Below, piece by piece: positions 1 through 26,020 of a stretch of 64,000 nt of DNA (positions are counted from its first letter, which is position 1; each line of letters begins with the position of its first letter). Both the position numbers and the translations under genes were made by a program. This DNA comes from Haematococcus lacustris (lineage: Eukaryota; Chlorophyta; Chlorophyceae; Chlamydomonadales; Haematococcaceae): NCBI GenBank assembly GCA_030144725.1, contig JASKMD010000016.1, positions 1,331,793-1,395,792 of the forward strand, written 5' to 3'. The notes beneath the pieces were generated by a model. It had not been told where the DNA came from, searched no databases, and saw only the letters and a program-made list of their open reading frames with translations.

Positions 1-1
1 A

Positions 2-2986
2 TGGGACGGCATCAACAAAGAAAGCTACTACAAGGTGCATTGGAAGCCCACAATCATAGATAAATGGGCATTACCACTATGTGCAGAAGAAGGCTATACA
101 CCCTCACACATAGAACCCATCAGCAGGGAAGAGGCTAAAGACGTATGCACATGTGAGCTATGCTGGCTACCAAGAGGAGACAGCCCAACGTGCCACAACT
201 GCAAGAGGGCCTACCACCCAGCCTGCCTTGAGGAAGCCCTCCTGTCGGGACACAAAGAACCAGGCCACTGGCTGTGCCCAATATGCAAGTTTGGCAGCAA
301 CGAGTTCAAAACGACTATGCGTCTATCAGCGCACTCGGACCTTATACGAGTTCACTGGCGCCCCACCCTCGAACCGGCACCTCTCATCACGGCACACCTG
401 GACTACCTGGCGCGACGCAGCGACTATGAAGAGGAAAATAAGAGGATACAAGAAGCTAGATACGCGCGGCCTGACACACAGCTGCCGACACACACCCGGC
501 AGGGACTGCCGGACCCGCACACCTGGCTACCCCGGTGCACCAACCTTCACTCGAAGGCCATCTTCCACACGTACCCCATCAACCCGCAGACGGACATCGT
601 CGGGACGGGCAAATGCGAAACCTTCCTCCAACTTCACCCCCACATGACCACCCCCGCGATGAACCCCAGCACGGGAGAGCCCATCATGCCCAAGCACGAC
701 CTAGTGCAACATGTAACGGTTCACGATGAGTCGGGCCGCACAATAGGCCTTCTAACCAAACAACAACACCAACACCTACACGCTTGGCTACAACACACAC
801 CACACACACGCAATCTGGCCACAGAACTGGTGGCCCTCCTCAGGAGACAGGACACACAGAGCAGCCGCCACCCCATGAGACTGGCACAAGACAAAGCCCT
901 CAACACCCTACACACCACACGAAGCTTTCCAAGTACCGTCCAAAGGTGGGCTGATCCACTCACAGTTAGACCAGAAACCACTACCTACTGGAGCCCCGAC
1001 ATCAATGACACGGCCTTTGGGGCACACCACAACTGCCTACTTGTACGCCACACTGGGCTATCCACATGGAATGTACCAGCCGATGATGCGGTGGCCCTGA
1101 AATGCGTCAATCATGCTATACACTCAGCACACCAGGAGGAGGCCATGGCCACCATTATGCTGATCCCTGGTAAGAAGGGCATCTCGTACCCCAAACACAT
1201 TGACACCCTGAGACGCTACCCAGAGTACTGTCAGCACCTGGCCAGCATACCCCTCAACAATACCAACGGCTCCAAACTTGGCAAACACGCCACCCTCCTC
1301 GTTTACGTCATATGGAATGCAGCAGGACAACTACTCACCACCAAAGGCAACCCACAAGGATGGATGGCTAGCACAGCCACTGCCCTACACCCAGACAGGG
1401 AGACACACCCTCTCCTTCGCAGACCACACAATCAAAACCAGCCAGCCACCCTCCCCAGTGGCCACAAACAGCACCTCCGCCTTCCGCTGGACAGGGCTCT
1501 ACCCACGCTGGGGCACACACGCAGCCAACACCAGCTCACGCACCACTCCACCACGCTACCGCGGATGGCCATCACCGAATGGACCACGATAGCGTACACC
1601 GACGGCAGCTGCATTAAGACATCCGAGCCAGACCCGGCGCGCGTCGGGGCGGGGGTCTACATTCCGGAAAGCAACGCCCTTCTTACCATTGCGATGAACG
1701 ACCCAGAGAACAACACCATCAATAAGGCAGAACTCACAGCGATACACGCGGCACTGAAAGCGGGGGCCAGACGCATCGCCACCGATAGCCTATGCTCTCT
1801 ATATCAGATCCGCCGAGCCCTGGCTAACCCGATGTCCCTCATCAATCATAGACACAACGACATCCTGACGGACATCGCCACTCTCATCATCGACAGCCCC
1901 GTCACGACCCAATTCTACAAGGTCCGGGCCCACTCGGGCATCATCGGCAACGAAGGCGCTGATGCCCTTGCTAAACACGCAGCGCTACACCCGGAGCAGG
2001 CAAACACACTAGAGTACCACCCGACCACACCCAAGGAGAGGGGTATCTGGCTAAACAACGGGACCGACGGCGAAAACCTCGCCCCACTGCCGGACTGCCG
2101 ACACAGCGTACGAGCACACATGCACAGCAAGCACAAGCTAGGCCTCGCCAACCAAGACAGCATTTACTACCAGATGACCCAAGATATCACCAAAGCCGCG
2201 GCAAAAGGAGCGGGCGAAAGAGTGATGACCGATGCGACCATCTCCACCCCCGCGCAAAGGACCGCCCTACTCTACCGTACCGGAGGACTATACAACCAAA
2301 AACTAGCTATGCGTTGGAAGCAGGCGACAGACGACCGCTGCCCCCTTTGCGGGGAGGCCGACAGTGCCACACACCTGCTCTCGGGCTGCAGCGAGACCCT
2401 GCCACTCGTGCAAGAAAGGCACAACGGAGCTGGCCGCCTCATCGCCAAAGCCATCAGCAAAGGAACCCTGGGCGGATGCATCCGATTTGCAGACACCGGC
2501 AGCTGGGAGAAGGGCGCTAGAGAAAACCTTGACCTCCCTAACGACACACTACACACCACGCTACGGGCACTCGGCATGAAACCAACAGCGACCAAAAACA
2601 CCACCAGACCGGACATAATCATGGTGACGCCTCAAAAGAAGACGGGCAAACGCGGTAAAGCCACTAAACGGATCACCATCATAGAAATCAAATACTGTGC
2701 GGACTCGAGGTGGATGGAGCAACTTGACAAGGCCCTGAACCAACACACAAAACTGGCACACACCATGCGCAAGATAGGCCACATGGTTGAGATCAGACCA
2801 ATCCTACTGGGTATAGGCGGTATTACCTACGAAACACACACACGTCAACACCTCATCGCCCTGGGGATCACTCAAACCAATGCCACCAAGCTACTACACA
2901 AGCTCACGAGACATGCGGTAGAAGCAGCCCACACCATTGCCAAGACAAGTTACAGACTAAGAGCTATTAGAAAGGGGGGGGGGTAG
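2..2986 (+). CDS. Non-LTR retrotransposon polyprotein, C-terminal part (PHD finger, RNase H, CCHC, restriction-like endonuclease)
   Basis: The frame is open from base 2, so the protein starts outside the window; the GTG at 35 is not a real start. Visible in order (residues counted from base 35): a Cys/His-rich PHD-like finger (about 36-86, starting CTCELC), a long stretch I cannot assign (about 90-510), and an RNase H domain (about 515-640) with YTDGS, an NKAELTAIHAAL glutamate, ATDS and a final GNEGADALAKH. Then come a C-x2-C-x8-H-x4-C knuckle (about 768-785) and a PD-(D/E)XK nuclease signature (RPDIIMV followed by TIIEIKYC, about 855-890). RNase H plus CCHC plus this nuclease is known from R2-group and Dualen/RandI-type LINEs, the latter described in green algae. 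No reverse transcriptase motif is visible in the 500 residues before RNase H, so it must lie upstream or be absent. The frame is undamaged, suggesting a fairly young copy. Confidence 0.8.
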   Translation, partial: WDGINKESYYKVHWKPTIIDKWALPLCAEEGYTPSHIEPISREEAKDVCTCELCWLPRGDSPTCHNCKRAYHPACLEEALLSGHKEPGHWLCPICKFGSNEFKTTMRLSAHSDLIRVHWRPTLEPAPLITAHLDYLARRSDYEEENKRIQEARYARPDTQLPTHTRQGLPDPHTWLPRCTNLHSKAIFHTYPINPQTDIVGTGKCETFLQLHPHMTTPAMNPSTGEPIMPKHDLVQHVTVHDESGRTIGLLTKQQHQHLHAWLQHTPHTRNLATELVALLRRQDTQSSRHPMRLAQDKALNTLHTTRSFPSTVQRWADPLTVRPETTTYWSPDINDTAFGAHHNCLLVRHTGLSTWNVPADDAVALKCVNHAIHSAHQEEAMATIMLIPGKKGISYPKHIDTLRRYPEYCQHLASIPLNNTNGSKLGKHATLLVYVIWNAAGQLLTTKGNPQGWMASTATALHPDRETHPLLRRPHNQNQPATLPSGHKQHLRLPLDRALPTLGHTRSQHQLTHHSTTLPRMAITEWTTIAYTDGSCIKTSEPDPARVGAGVYIPESNALLTIAMNDPENNTINKAELTAIHAALKAGARRIATDSLCSLYQIRRALANPMSLINHRHNDILTDIATLIIDSPVTTQFYKVRAHSGIIGNEGADALAKHAALHPEQANTLEYHPTTPKERGIWLNNGTDGENLAPLPDCRHSVRAHMHSKHKLGLANQDSIYYQMTQDITKAAAKGAGERVMTDATISTPAQRTALLYRTGGLYNQKLAMRWKQATDDRCPLCGEADSATHLLSGCSETLPLVQERHNGAGRLIAKAISKGTLGGCIRFADTGSWEKGARENLDLPNDTLHTTLRALGMKPTATKNTTRPDIIMVTPQKKTGKRGKATKRITIIEIKYCADSRWMEQLDKALNQHTKLAHTMRKIGHMVEIRPILLGIGGITYETHTRQHLIALGITQTNATKLLHKLTRHAVEAAHTIAKTSYRLRAIRKGGG

Positions 2987-3099
2987 GGGGTCGGTCACTT
3001 CTCGAGCTTGATGGTGGGAGCAGGCCGCGCCCCAGGCGGTTGCTCCTCCCTTAATGCACGCCGGTGAATACCGGCGTAGTCTTCTTCTTCTTCTTCTAG
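2987..3099 (+). mobile_element. 3' UTR and (TTC)n tail of the retrotransposon
   Basis: After the stop there is a G-run and then a short structured stretch in which GGAGCA (about 3016) pairs with TGCTCC (about 3041). The element ends in a run of TTC triplets (3079-3098) instead of poly(A). A related sequence with the same hairpin occurs at 55899-55960, which supports this being a family-specific 3' end. The CGGCGTAGTC just before the TTC run probably marks the terminus. Confidence 0.6.
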
Positions 3100-3139
3100 C
3101 CAACACATCGGTGACTTGAGTGGTGAGTCGGGCCTGCCC

Positions 3140-3210
3140 CAGCTGCAGCCTCAGCCCCAGCCCCAGCTGCTGCCCCAGCTGCTGCCCCAGCCCCAGCCCC
3201 AGTGTGTGCT
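3140..3210. repeat. Imperfect CCCCAG/CAGCTG tract
   Basis: Low-complexity tract made of CCCCAG and CAGCTGCTGC units. No coding signal is attached to it. Confidence 0.5.
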
Positions 3211-3284
3211 AGGCTTTGCCTTCAATTTTCAACACAGAACTCAACTGCATTTCTGTCTGACCCCTAAGAGCCGATTAGCCAGTT

Positions 3285-3550
3285 TAGCCACTTAGCAAGA
3301 GTTAGGCCGGTTGGGTCTGCGCGGTATATGTGGATGTTTGAGGTTTGCCTACAAGTGACACCAAAGAGTTAAGTCGGATCCCCTGCATTATTGTCTGACC
3401 CATGAGGGACGCATAGCCAGTTTGGCAGGGCGAATATGTACCAAAAATAGCTGATGCTACGTCCAGATGCCAGGTACGCAGCCCAAGGGAGCATAGCTGG
3501 CACGGCATCTGGCAGCGGCAGAGGTGCCATGTTTAGGTGTCTGGCTGGCT
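3285..3550 (+). repeat. Dispersed repeat R2, copy a
   Basis: This stretch recurs in inverted orientation at 26930-27023 and 30779-30944, where it has been split by a 3.75-kb transposon. The intact copy here gives the empty-site sequence for that insertion. I see no ORF or known family in it. Confidence 0.7.
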
Positions 3551-4074
3551 CATGTGGTCCCACGCATGGGGCACGCGCCACACCCAGCTAGTATCCCTAG
3601 CATGCACCAAAGGACTGACCAGCAGCTAGGAGAGCAAGGGTGATGGCTGGAGGTTGGGCTCATCCAGGGCTGACACATGAAAGGTGGCGGCAGAGGATTA
3701 TCCTGGCTCAAGTTCTGAAAGACATGCAGCCAATGCAAGTTGAGCTACAAGAACTGAAGAAGGCGAAGCCTGGGGGTCCTTGAGCGAACACAGCTCAAGG
3801 CTGCCAGGGGTAGGAGCCTCGTTGGCGACCCTGTGGCAGCCCAAGATCAAGATATTCCCTCATGTACCTCGCATGCAAGCGCTGGCAACTGTCAAATGCC
3901 CACAAATTCTCTTGTTCCACTCAGGCAAATCAGTGTACAAATTCGTCGATCTAGGGGGTTATTTTTATAGCCATTCATCGAATGCGGCTGCGATTATAGC
4001 CATTCATCGAATGCGGCTGCTGTAAATAAGGATACAAGCTGCTGCAAATAAGGATACAAGCTGCTGCAGCTAGG
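3551..4074. other. No recognisable gene; short tandem duplications at 3966-4066
   Basis: No supported coding exon is seen here. A 25-bp unit containing CATTCATCGAATGCGGCTG is duplicated at 3966-3990 and 3995-4019, followed by a duplicated AAATAAGGATACAAGCTGCT block up to about 4066. Missing 5' exons of the glutamate-receptor gene could lie here or before the window, but I could not identify any. Confidence 0.4.
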
Positions 4075-4305
4075 CTAGCGAAACCACATGTCAGGAGTAG
4101 CGATGCCGTTCTCATCGCGCTCGCTGCGTAGTTTGGTCATCGCTTTTATAGCTCTGCTGGCGACATCCCACTTTGCTGGGGCAGCAGTCCGACCGATGCC
4201 AACTGCACCCATCGCACAGAAGACACTTCGCACGGTGTGCCTGGTGCAGACGACGGTGAGCTGGGGCTGCGCTCTGAGTGTGCTCAATATGGTTGAGTGC
4301 GGCAC
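4075..4305 (-). CDS. Small ORF of unknown origin downstream of Fanzor copy D
   Basis: A 76-codon frame on the minus strand, rich in charged residues near its end (KLRSERDENGIATPD). It begins where Fanzor copy D loses similarity to its relatives. It may be a transposon fragment or a diverged C-terminus of that element, and I do not recognise it. Calling it a real gene would be weak. Confidence 0.15.
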   Translation of the reverse strand: MPHSTILSTLRAQPQLTVVCTRHTVRSVFCAMGAVGIGRTAAPAKWDVASRAIKAMTKLRSERDENGIATPDMWFR

Positions 4306-4830
4306 ATTAGCTCCAACGACATTTTACCCTCACATGGCTGCTTGCCATTCACTGCTGAGCTGACACGGGTGGTGCGGTGCTCATCCACTAGCACCACCCT
4401 GCCCCGCCGCTGGTCTGTGCCCCTGGGCCTGCACACCACCTTGCAGCAAGCTCGCAGAACCGCATCAGCACCCCACTTACCCCCAGTGCCAATGGTAGCT
4501 GCACCAAAGAAAATCACCAGCTGCTTGGCATGTCCATGGCGCTCCATGGCCACCTCAGCCACCTCCTCCTCCAGCTGCAGCCATGCACACAAGGCACATA
4601 CATGGTGGCTGACATGGTGGCACCAGGTTAAGCATGGCACAACCAAGTACTCTTTCGTTTCGTGCCCGACCCACCACCTCTCAGTCCCTTACCCTCCCTC
4701 CCTCCCTCTCTCCCTGTCCCTTATCCTCCCTCCCCCACTCTCACCTTGTTAAAGAACTGCAACATCCGTGCTCTGCAGCCTGTGGTATTATGCAAGGAGG
4801 GCGACGACCCTTCCACCTTCACGGGTGAGC
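4306..4830 (-). pseudogene. Fanzor-like (eukaryotic TnpB) remnant, copy D
   Basis: Two exons on the minus strand joined by an intron at 4744-4575 (donor GTGAGA, acceptor CTGCAG). The first ends in a diverged counterpart (LQFFNK) of the EQFFKK helix of copy A. The second reads LEEEVAEVAMERHGHAKQL, then VIFFGAATIGTGGKWGADAV, then VVLVDEHRTTRVSSAVNG. The VDEHRTT block matches the conserved DE-x-RTS motif found just before the zinc ribbon in TnpB/Fanzor proteins. Similarity stops after NGKQPCEG at about 4334, so the RuvC-III part and the right end are missing. The element is antisense to the surrounding receptor gene. Confidence 0.65.
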
Positions 4831-4957
4831 ACGTCCAGTATGCAGCTGTACCATGTGCTGCTCATGCATGACTATAAAGCCAGCTTGACATCTGCTGTCC
4901 CATGTCACCAACACTCTTTTACCCAGCTCAGCCACCCCCTTTGCCTTGCACCCCTAG

Positions 4958-20171
<15,214 letters not shown>

Positions 20172-20960
20172 GCCCTGGACAGCCAGCCAGCCAGCCCGCA
20201 GTGCGTGAACACGGTTGTCTGCCGCCACCTTGTATCTAGGGCCAGCCCTGATAAGCCCAACCTTCAGCCTCCACCCTTGATATCCTAGCTGCTGGCCAGT
20301 CCTTGGCTGCCTGTTGAGGTTACAAACTGAGTGTGCATCATGCCCCATGCCTGCCCTGCCTGTATCATGTCTCCCCATCTGCCTGGCGTTGGTGACTAAG
20401 CGACATTGATGCCGGTCTTACACATTTATGGTGGCAGCCTGTGCAGCTGCCAGCCTTGACCATTAAATCCAAGCCTGTTTGGCTGCCTGGGCAGTTGATG
20501 GCCATGACGTGCATGAGAGCAGAAGCAAAGCAGAAGCAGGGCTTTGCCTGTGCTGAGCACGTGTAGAGCATGTATTGTGGCCCTGCACGGCTGCACCTGG
20601 CTGCCTCAGGGCCGGCTGCTGGCCTGGGTGCCTGCTTGAGCTGCTGATGGTGCTTATGTGTAGGGGGAGGACAGCGAGAGACAAAGCCAGAGAGTCATGC
20701 TTGGCTGGAGCACACATGAACAGTGAAGCGCCCGACCCATATCACACATATGACCTTTGCTGCCTGTTGGTGGCCTAGGTAGTAGCTAAGTGAGTATGTG
20801 ACGCCCCGGGGGTGTCCTCTTTCTCATGCATGCATTTATCACACTAGCACTGCAAAACTGATTCAGTCAAGCCAGGTATGTCTTTGCTGCACCTCCATGC
20901 TGTGTCCTCCATAAGGCCTGGCAAAGGAGCCAGCACAATGGTGCATCACACAAAGCAGCG
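20172..20960. other. Receptor 3' flank, no gene seen
   Basis: Likely 3' UTR and intergenic DNA. No coding exon or transposon terminus was recognised. Confidence 0.5.
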
Positions 20961-21311
20961 AAGTGAAGGGGGCAAGGGATTGTCGTGATGTGCGTGTAAC
21001 GGGTATGTTCACCGTCTTGCATGCTAGAGAATTCCTTATAGCCCTGGATGAAGACGTGTTGCTGTAGATTGCGCTGTCATAATCATGTTCAGTCTGTATG
21101 ATGTATACGAATGATGAACAACGTGATATGTAAGTCAGTGGATCTCAGCTTCACCTGGCCAGGCCAAGCGAGCAAGAATACATCGCTGGACGTTTTGGTT
21201 GCAGGGCCACTGTCTGAATTGTTTGGATTTCGGTACATTGTGCTGCGCATAAAGCTATCCAAGCTCTGAGCACAAACTTCGTAGAGTGGGTCCTGAAGAT
21301 TGAAAATCTAC
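20961..21311 (+). repeat. Dispersed repeat R3, copy a
   Basis: About 350 bp closely matching 24913-25272 in the same orientation (for example GTTGCAGGGCCACTGTCTGA in both). Each copy ends exactly where a Fanzor right end (CAGCACC) begins, so the pair probably comes from duplication of a composite unit. Confidence 0.8.
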
Positions 21312-21450
21312 CAGCACCTTGGCCATCACTAGGGCCTTCATTGCCGTGGACCACTAAGCGTAAACCACTACAAAACGCTGTTTTTTGGCTGTGCGGAGTT
21401 CCCATGCGCATGGTATACTATTGCCTGACCCAGAGGGCTATGCTGGCTAC
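21312..21450 (-). mobile_element. Solo Fanzor right end (truncated)
   Basis: Begins CAGCACCTTGGCCATCACTA and continues through the conserved CACTACAAAACGCTGTTTTT, GTGCGGAGTTCCCATGCGCA and ATTGCCTGACCCAGAGGGCT before similarity is lost. No ORF is attached. It is diverged relative to copies A-C. Confidence 0.6.
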
Positions 21451-21815
21451 CCCTCCCTAAGGATGATGTAGAAGCTAAGGATGATGTTGAGGCTGAGGCC
21501 CAGGCCTGATGGTAGTGACATGAATGGAACTCAGACACCTAGCGCTAGTGACGGCACAATGTGCCTGAGCGGGGCAACACCACGGTGGTCAGCTGAGGAC
21601 AGCTGAGCCAGGTGGGGGGGAATGTTACGTGATGATGTAATGCTGAGGCAATAATCGTAACGCCCCTATGAGAAGTGTGACGTGGTGCGGTGATCTGAGG
21701 CCGGGTTCCATTCCCGGGCAGACTTCCTGACAACGCCCAGTCTGTCACGAAGAACTCTGTCACCGTCACCGGACGTCTCGTAACATTGGGTCTGGGAGGG
21801 GGTGTGTAACAGTAG

Positions 21816-22520
21816 TAGGGTGCGGTTCCTCCGCTTAATATTAACTTAATAGCTTAATTAAATTAAGGCCGGTCGTATTAAGCCCCTTAAGTGTATTAAG
21901 TGGCTTCTTTTTGACCCACACTGCTATGAGTGCAGCTGTGCGACCCCAGCGCACGGGTCGCAACTGTAATCGCCTCGCTTGGCACTTTCAACCGGCAGGC
22001 ACGCGGGCAGGCAGCAACATATGCCAACAAGCCGTAGTGGCTCCGGAACAGCTGTATTACAAATTAAAATGGCTATGACTGGGTCGCTGGGGCCCGGCCC
22101 CGCAGTGGACCGCGACCAAGCTGCACAAAGACGCGCTTTGGTTGGTGTTGCATCTGCGTACCCAGCAAAGGCCAATGGTGTGGTTCTTAAGCACAAACAA
22201 TGCGAGTTGAACAAAGTTGCTCTCTAGTAGTGCACAAATGGTAATACCGCGAGCAAACACTAAACGAATGTGTGCTTAAGCGTGTAGTGAGGAATAGCTA
22301 TCGCGTACCCAGTAAAGGGGTCGATGCACTTTTTAGGCAGGACCACGCCGCGGGCCCGCAGTGGGGTTACATCAAGCAAGGGGTAGAGCCACGAAGGGTA
22401 GAGCGAGAGGGCTAGAAAAAGAGAGTTACAGCGCTTAATATTAAGTGGTTAAGTGGTTAAGTAAGCGACCTAATACTTAATATGACGCTTAATTAAACTT
22501 AATTAAGAAACCGCTCCCTA
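21816..22520. mobile_element. hAT-type element, copy 1 of a 705-bp family
   Basis: Ends TAGGGTGCGGTTCC and the complement of TAGGGAGCGGTTTC, with an exact 8-bp duplication AACAGTAG at 21808-21815 and 22521-22528. It is almost identical to the copy at 25315-26020. Subterminal regions are rich in TTAATTAA and CTTAA, which stand out from the GC-rich surroundings. No transposase is encoded. Confidence 0.9.
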
Positions 22521-22951
22521 AACAGTAGTGTTTTTGCGATCAGGATGCATGGTCGGCTGAGGCTTAAGTGCCGGCTTGCAGCCGTCGAGCATGCTGACTT
22601 GTGCGGCTATCGCTCGGTCACCCCTCCCATTGAACCACCACGTAAGGGACATTTGACTTTGCGGCGTGCCTGGTGAGAGTTGAGTTGCCATTTTAACGCG
22701 GAACGCCTTATCTCTGCGTCGCGCTTGCACCTGCGCGCCCGAGCTGCTGGCACCCACGGTGACCGGCAGTCTGCCAGGCACGCGAACGGTTCCGCTATGC
22801 GCGATGGGCCTTTCAGTTGCTGCCTAACAGCACCCACAACGCGGGATGCAGAGTTCTCCGCTGCGGTACACTGCAGTACACTTTACGCATGGAGCCCAGT
22901 TTTCTCAACGTCATCTTACACAGCCAGCTCAGTCGCACTCTGCCTGCTCAT

Positions 22952-24225
22952 TCAGATGCTCCAGTACGATGTACCGTAGGTCAGCACGCAAGGTGTTGGC
23001 TGGCACACGCTCAGCTTCTTGCCCAAGGTGCACAGCTGCATCACGCTGTCTGGTGCAAATGAGCACAGAAGGGTGAGGCACTCGTCGTCCCAATGCTTGT
23101 CATCCCTCTTCTGATCGAACATGGGCATGGCTACAAAGGGCTTTGTGATGGAGAGCCTGGTACACACACCCCTCGGTGCGGGGGTCATGCATTGGGCACA
23201 TGCACATGCAGTCTGTGACCACTCGACCTGGATCCCTGCAGCAGGGAAGAAGCAGCTGTGCATGCTCATAGAGCCAGGGATAGATGATGCAAAGGCATGT
23301 GCATCCCGCTGTGGAGCACTGCAAAGCTCTACCTCCTGTGTACTCAGCTCCAAGCACCACCGATGACCCACACTTGCTCGTGCACGGTGAGCCTTGCTGG
23401 GGTCAGCAGCAGTAGCTGCCTTGTGATATGCAGCACTGCTTTACCACCCCTCCCTGTGGATCATGCCTGCCCTTGAAGTGAGCTGTAGCCCCATAGCTCC
23501 ACCACATTGGCACGCTGAACCTCTGTGCCATGCCCCAATGCTGTCGCATGGCTGGGGCGCCCTTGAACTGCCCTGCACACCCATCAGACCACATATACAA
23601 CTGCCTCATGTCCATGTCATGCTCTGCCAGCAAGTAACACACCCCCTGGTTTACTGCTGCTTGGGTAATGGCTGCCGACTGCTCCTTCCCATCTGTCATC
23701 ACATACACGGTCTGCTCATAGTAGGCCCCCTCTTTGTTCTTGAAGTATGCACACGCAACGAGAATGCCTATCTGCGCTGCATGCCAGTGCTCTGACATGA
23801 TCTCAACGCTGCGCTCAACCGTCAGCTTTTCTGACCAATCACATGAAATAACCACCTTCCCATCCTGGCCTGCCTTGACGGCCTCACGGTGCTCACGGAA
23901 AACCTGAAGCTGGTGATGTGCCAACCGGTGGTGCTTGATGTACTCTGGCATCTGCTTGTTCAGCATGCCAACAGCATCACTCAAGCTCACCCTCATGCAC
24001 AGCAGCTCAACCGGCCGGCTGCCTACAGCTGATGATGGCTTTCCATATTGACGCACAGTGAGCATGACGCTGCCATCTGCATCAGGCTGCAGCTGTAGCC
24101 TGCGCGACTTGCAATGGAGGCATGTGCGCAAAGAACAGGCAAGGCTAGGCTGCTGGCCAAGCTCACAAGGACACAGGAACAACTGCCGCATAGCTGTGGC
24201 GCTCAGGGGCTGGGCTTTGCTGGGA
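22952..24225 (-). pseudogene. DDE-type transposase fragment, frameshifted
   Basis: The frame from about 24225 to 23403 has VVISCDWSEKLTVERSVEIM, YVMTDGKEQSAAITQ, LYMWSDGCAGQFKGAPAMRQ and HFKGRHDPQGGVVK. The spaced aspartates (CDWSE, SDGCAGQFK) followed by an HxKG...DxxGGxxK block resemble uncharacterised eukaryotic DDE transposases, but I cannot name the superfamily. After GGVVKQ the frame ends early. Coding-like sequence continues in another frame (KAATAADPSKAHRARASVGH, then STQEVELCSAPQ, to about 22952), so a frameshift near 23420 has broken the gene. A Cys motif (CLHCKSRRLQL) is upstream. Confidence 0.55.
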
Positions 24226-24229
24226 GGTG

Positions 24230-24455
24230 GTGGGACGGGGAGGGGGGAGGGGGTGAAGGCAGCGGGACAGGCGGAAGGCCAGGAGGGGAGAGAGGAGGGG
24301 AGAAGGGTGGGGGAAGGGTGGAAGGGCGGGAGGGTGGGGAAGGGTGGGGGAAGGGTGGGGGAGAAGGGTGGAAGGGTGGAGAATGGGTGCTGATCCGCTG
24401 GGGTGGAGGGGTGGGGAAGGGTGGGGGAAGGGTGGGGGATAAGGGTGGGGGGGCC
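24230..24455. repeat. G-rich low-complexity tract (GGGTGGGGGAAGG units)
   Basis: Irregular GGAAGGGTGGGGG repeats with runs of four or more G on the + strand. It produces spurious Pro/Ser-rich frames on the other strand and has G-quadruplex potential. Confidence 0.85.
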
Positions 24456-24912
24456 AGCCAAGGCTGACGCTCTTGCTCCGCTTGCCACCTATGTGCCTGC
24501 TGCTCAAATTCCCCAATTGGGTCAATGAAGGGGTTGATGCAGATACCACTGCTGTGCTCCTACTGTGGTCTCCTCCTAGTGTCAGAGCCCCTGGGCCAGC
24601 GCATGTTGGTCACGATGTTTGACATGAAGTCGGGCTCCTCGCACATCGCGCACTATCCATCGCGTTAAACAGGGACTCACTGCTACTGGGTCAGCGTACA
24701 TAAAGTCCGCAGGCTCGGTAGGGTCGGATACCCGGCAACATGCCCGACCAGCTCAGCGTGTGGCTCAGCGCGGCAGCATTCCGACGCTTCAATCCGCGTG
24801 TAAATCCGTGCAGTAATGAGTCCGGAAAAGCCGTTGTCCCTTATCGTTAGGGGGGTTGGTGGTTCAATGGGAGGGGTAGCCTGCTGTAGAGTTGGCATGA
24901 CAAACATGCACT

Positions 24913-25272
24913 AAGTGAAGGGGGCAAGTGGTTGTCGTGATGTGCTTGTGACGGGTATGTTCACCGTTTTGCATGCTAGAGAATTCTTTATAGCCTCGGA
25001 TGAGGACGTGTTGCTGTAGACTGCGCTATGAGTTGCACTTTCATCATGTATACTCTGTATGATGTATACGAATGATGAACAACGTGAAGTGTAAGTCAGT
25101 GGATCTCAGCTTCACCTGGCCAGGCCAGGCGAGCAAGATTACATCGCTGGACGTTTTGGTTGCAGGGCCACTGTCTGAATTGTTTGTAGGTCGGTACATT
25201 GTGCTGCGCATCAAGCTTTCCAAGCTCTGAACACAGATTTCATAGAGTAGGTTCCCAGTACTGAACATTTGC
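24913..25272 (+). repeat. Dispersed repeat R3, copy b
   Basis: Direct repeat of 20961-21311. It is preceded by a scrap of Fanzor right-end sequence (TAGAGTTGGCATGACAAACA near 24890) and followed immediately by another right end at 25273. Confidence 0.8.
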
Positions 25273-25314
25273 CAGCACCTTCATTGCAGTGGAACACTAA
25301 GCGTGGACCACTAC

Positions 25315-26020
25315 TAGGGTGCGGTTCCTCCGCTTAATATTAACTTAATAGCTTAATTAAATTAAGGCCGGTCGTATTAAGCCCCTTAAGTGTATTAAGT
25401 GGCTTCTTTTTGACCCACACTGCTATGAGTGCAGCTGTGCGACCCCAGCGCACGGGTCGCAACTGTAATCGCCTCACTTGGCACTTTCAACCGGCAGGCA
25501 CGCGGGCAGGCAGCAACATATGCCAACAAGCCGTAGTGGCTCCGGAACAGCTGTATTACAAATTAAAATGGCTATGACTGGGTCGCTGGGGCCCGGCCCC
25601 GCAGTGGACCGCGACCAAGCTGCACAAAGACGCGCTTTGGTTGGTGTTGCATCTGCGTACCCAGCAAAGGCCAATGGTGTGGTTCTTAAGCACAAACAAT
25701 GCGAGTTGAGCAAAGTTGCTCTCTAGTAGTGCACAAATGGTAATACCGCGAGCAAACACTAAACGAATGTGTGCTTAAGCGTGTAGTGAGGAATAGCTAT
25801 CGCGTACCCAGTAAAGGGGTCGATGCACTTTTTAGGCAGGACCACGCCGCGGGCCCGCAGTGGGGTTACATCAAGCAAGGGGTAGAGCCACGAAGGGTAG
25901 AGCGAGAGGGCTAGAAAAAGAGAGTTACCAGCGCTTAATATTAAGTGGTTAAGTGGTTAAGTAAGCGACCTAATACTTAATATGACGCTTAATTAAACTT
26001 AATTAAGAAACCGCTCCCTA
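25315..26020. mobile_element. hAT-type element, copy 2 of the 705-bp family
   Basis: Same termini as the copy at 21816, one extra C internally, and a different exact 8-bp duplication (ACCACTAC at 25307-25314 and 26021-26028). Two copies with different perfect duplications prove mobility and fix the element ends. Confidence 0.92.

Noticed and set aside
35..37. GTG start for the retrotransposon protein
   Set aside because: The frame is open to the left edge, and GTG starts are not expected in nuclear genes; the protein is simply cut by the window.
21696..21722. tRNA-like T-arm (CCGGGTTCCATTCCCGGG)
   Set aside because: It has a stem-loop like a T-arm, but no matching acceptor stem, anticodon arm or A box at the right distance. 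Possibly a SINE scrap, not enough to call.
23463..23795. Plus-strand ORF over the transposase region
   Set aside because: Shadow of the minus-strand transposase frame, which has the meaningful motifs.
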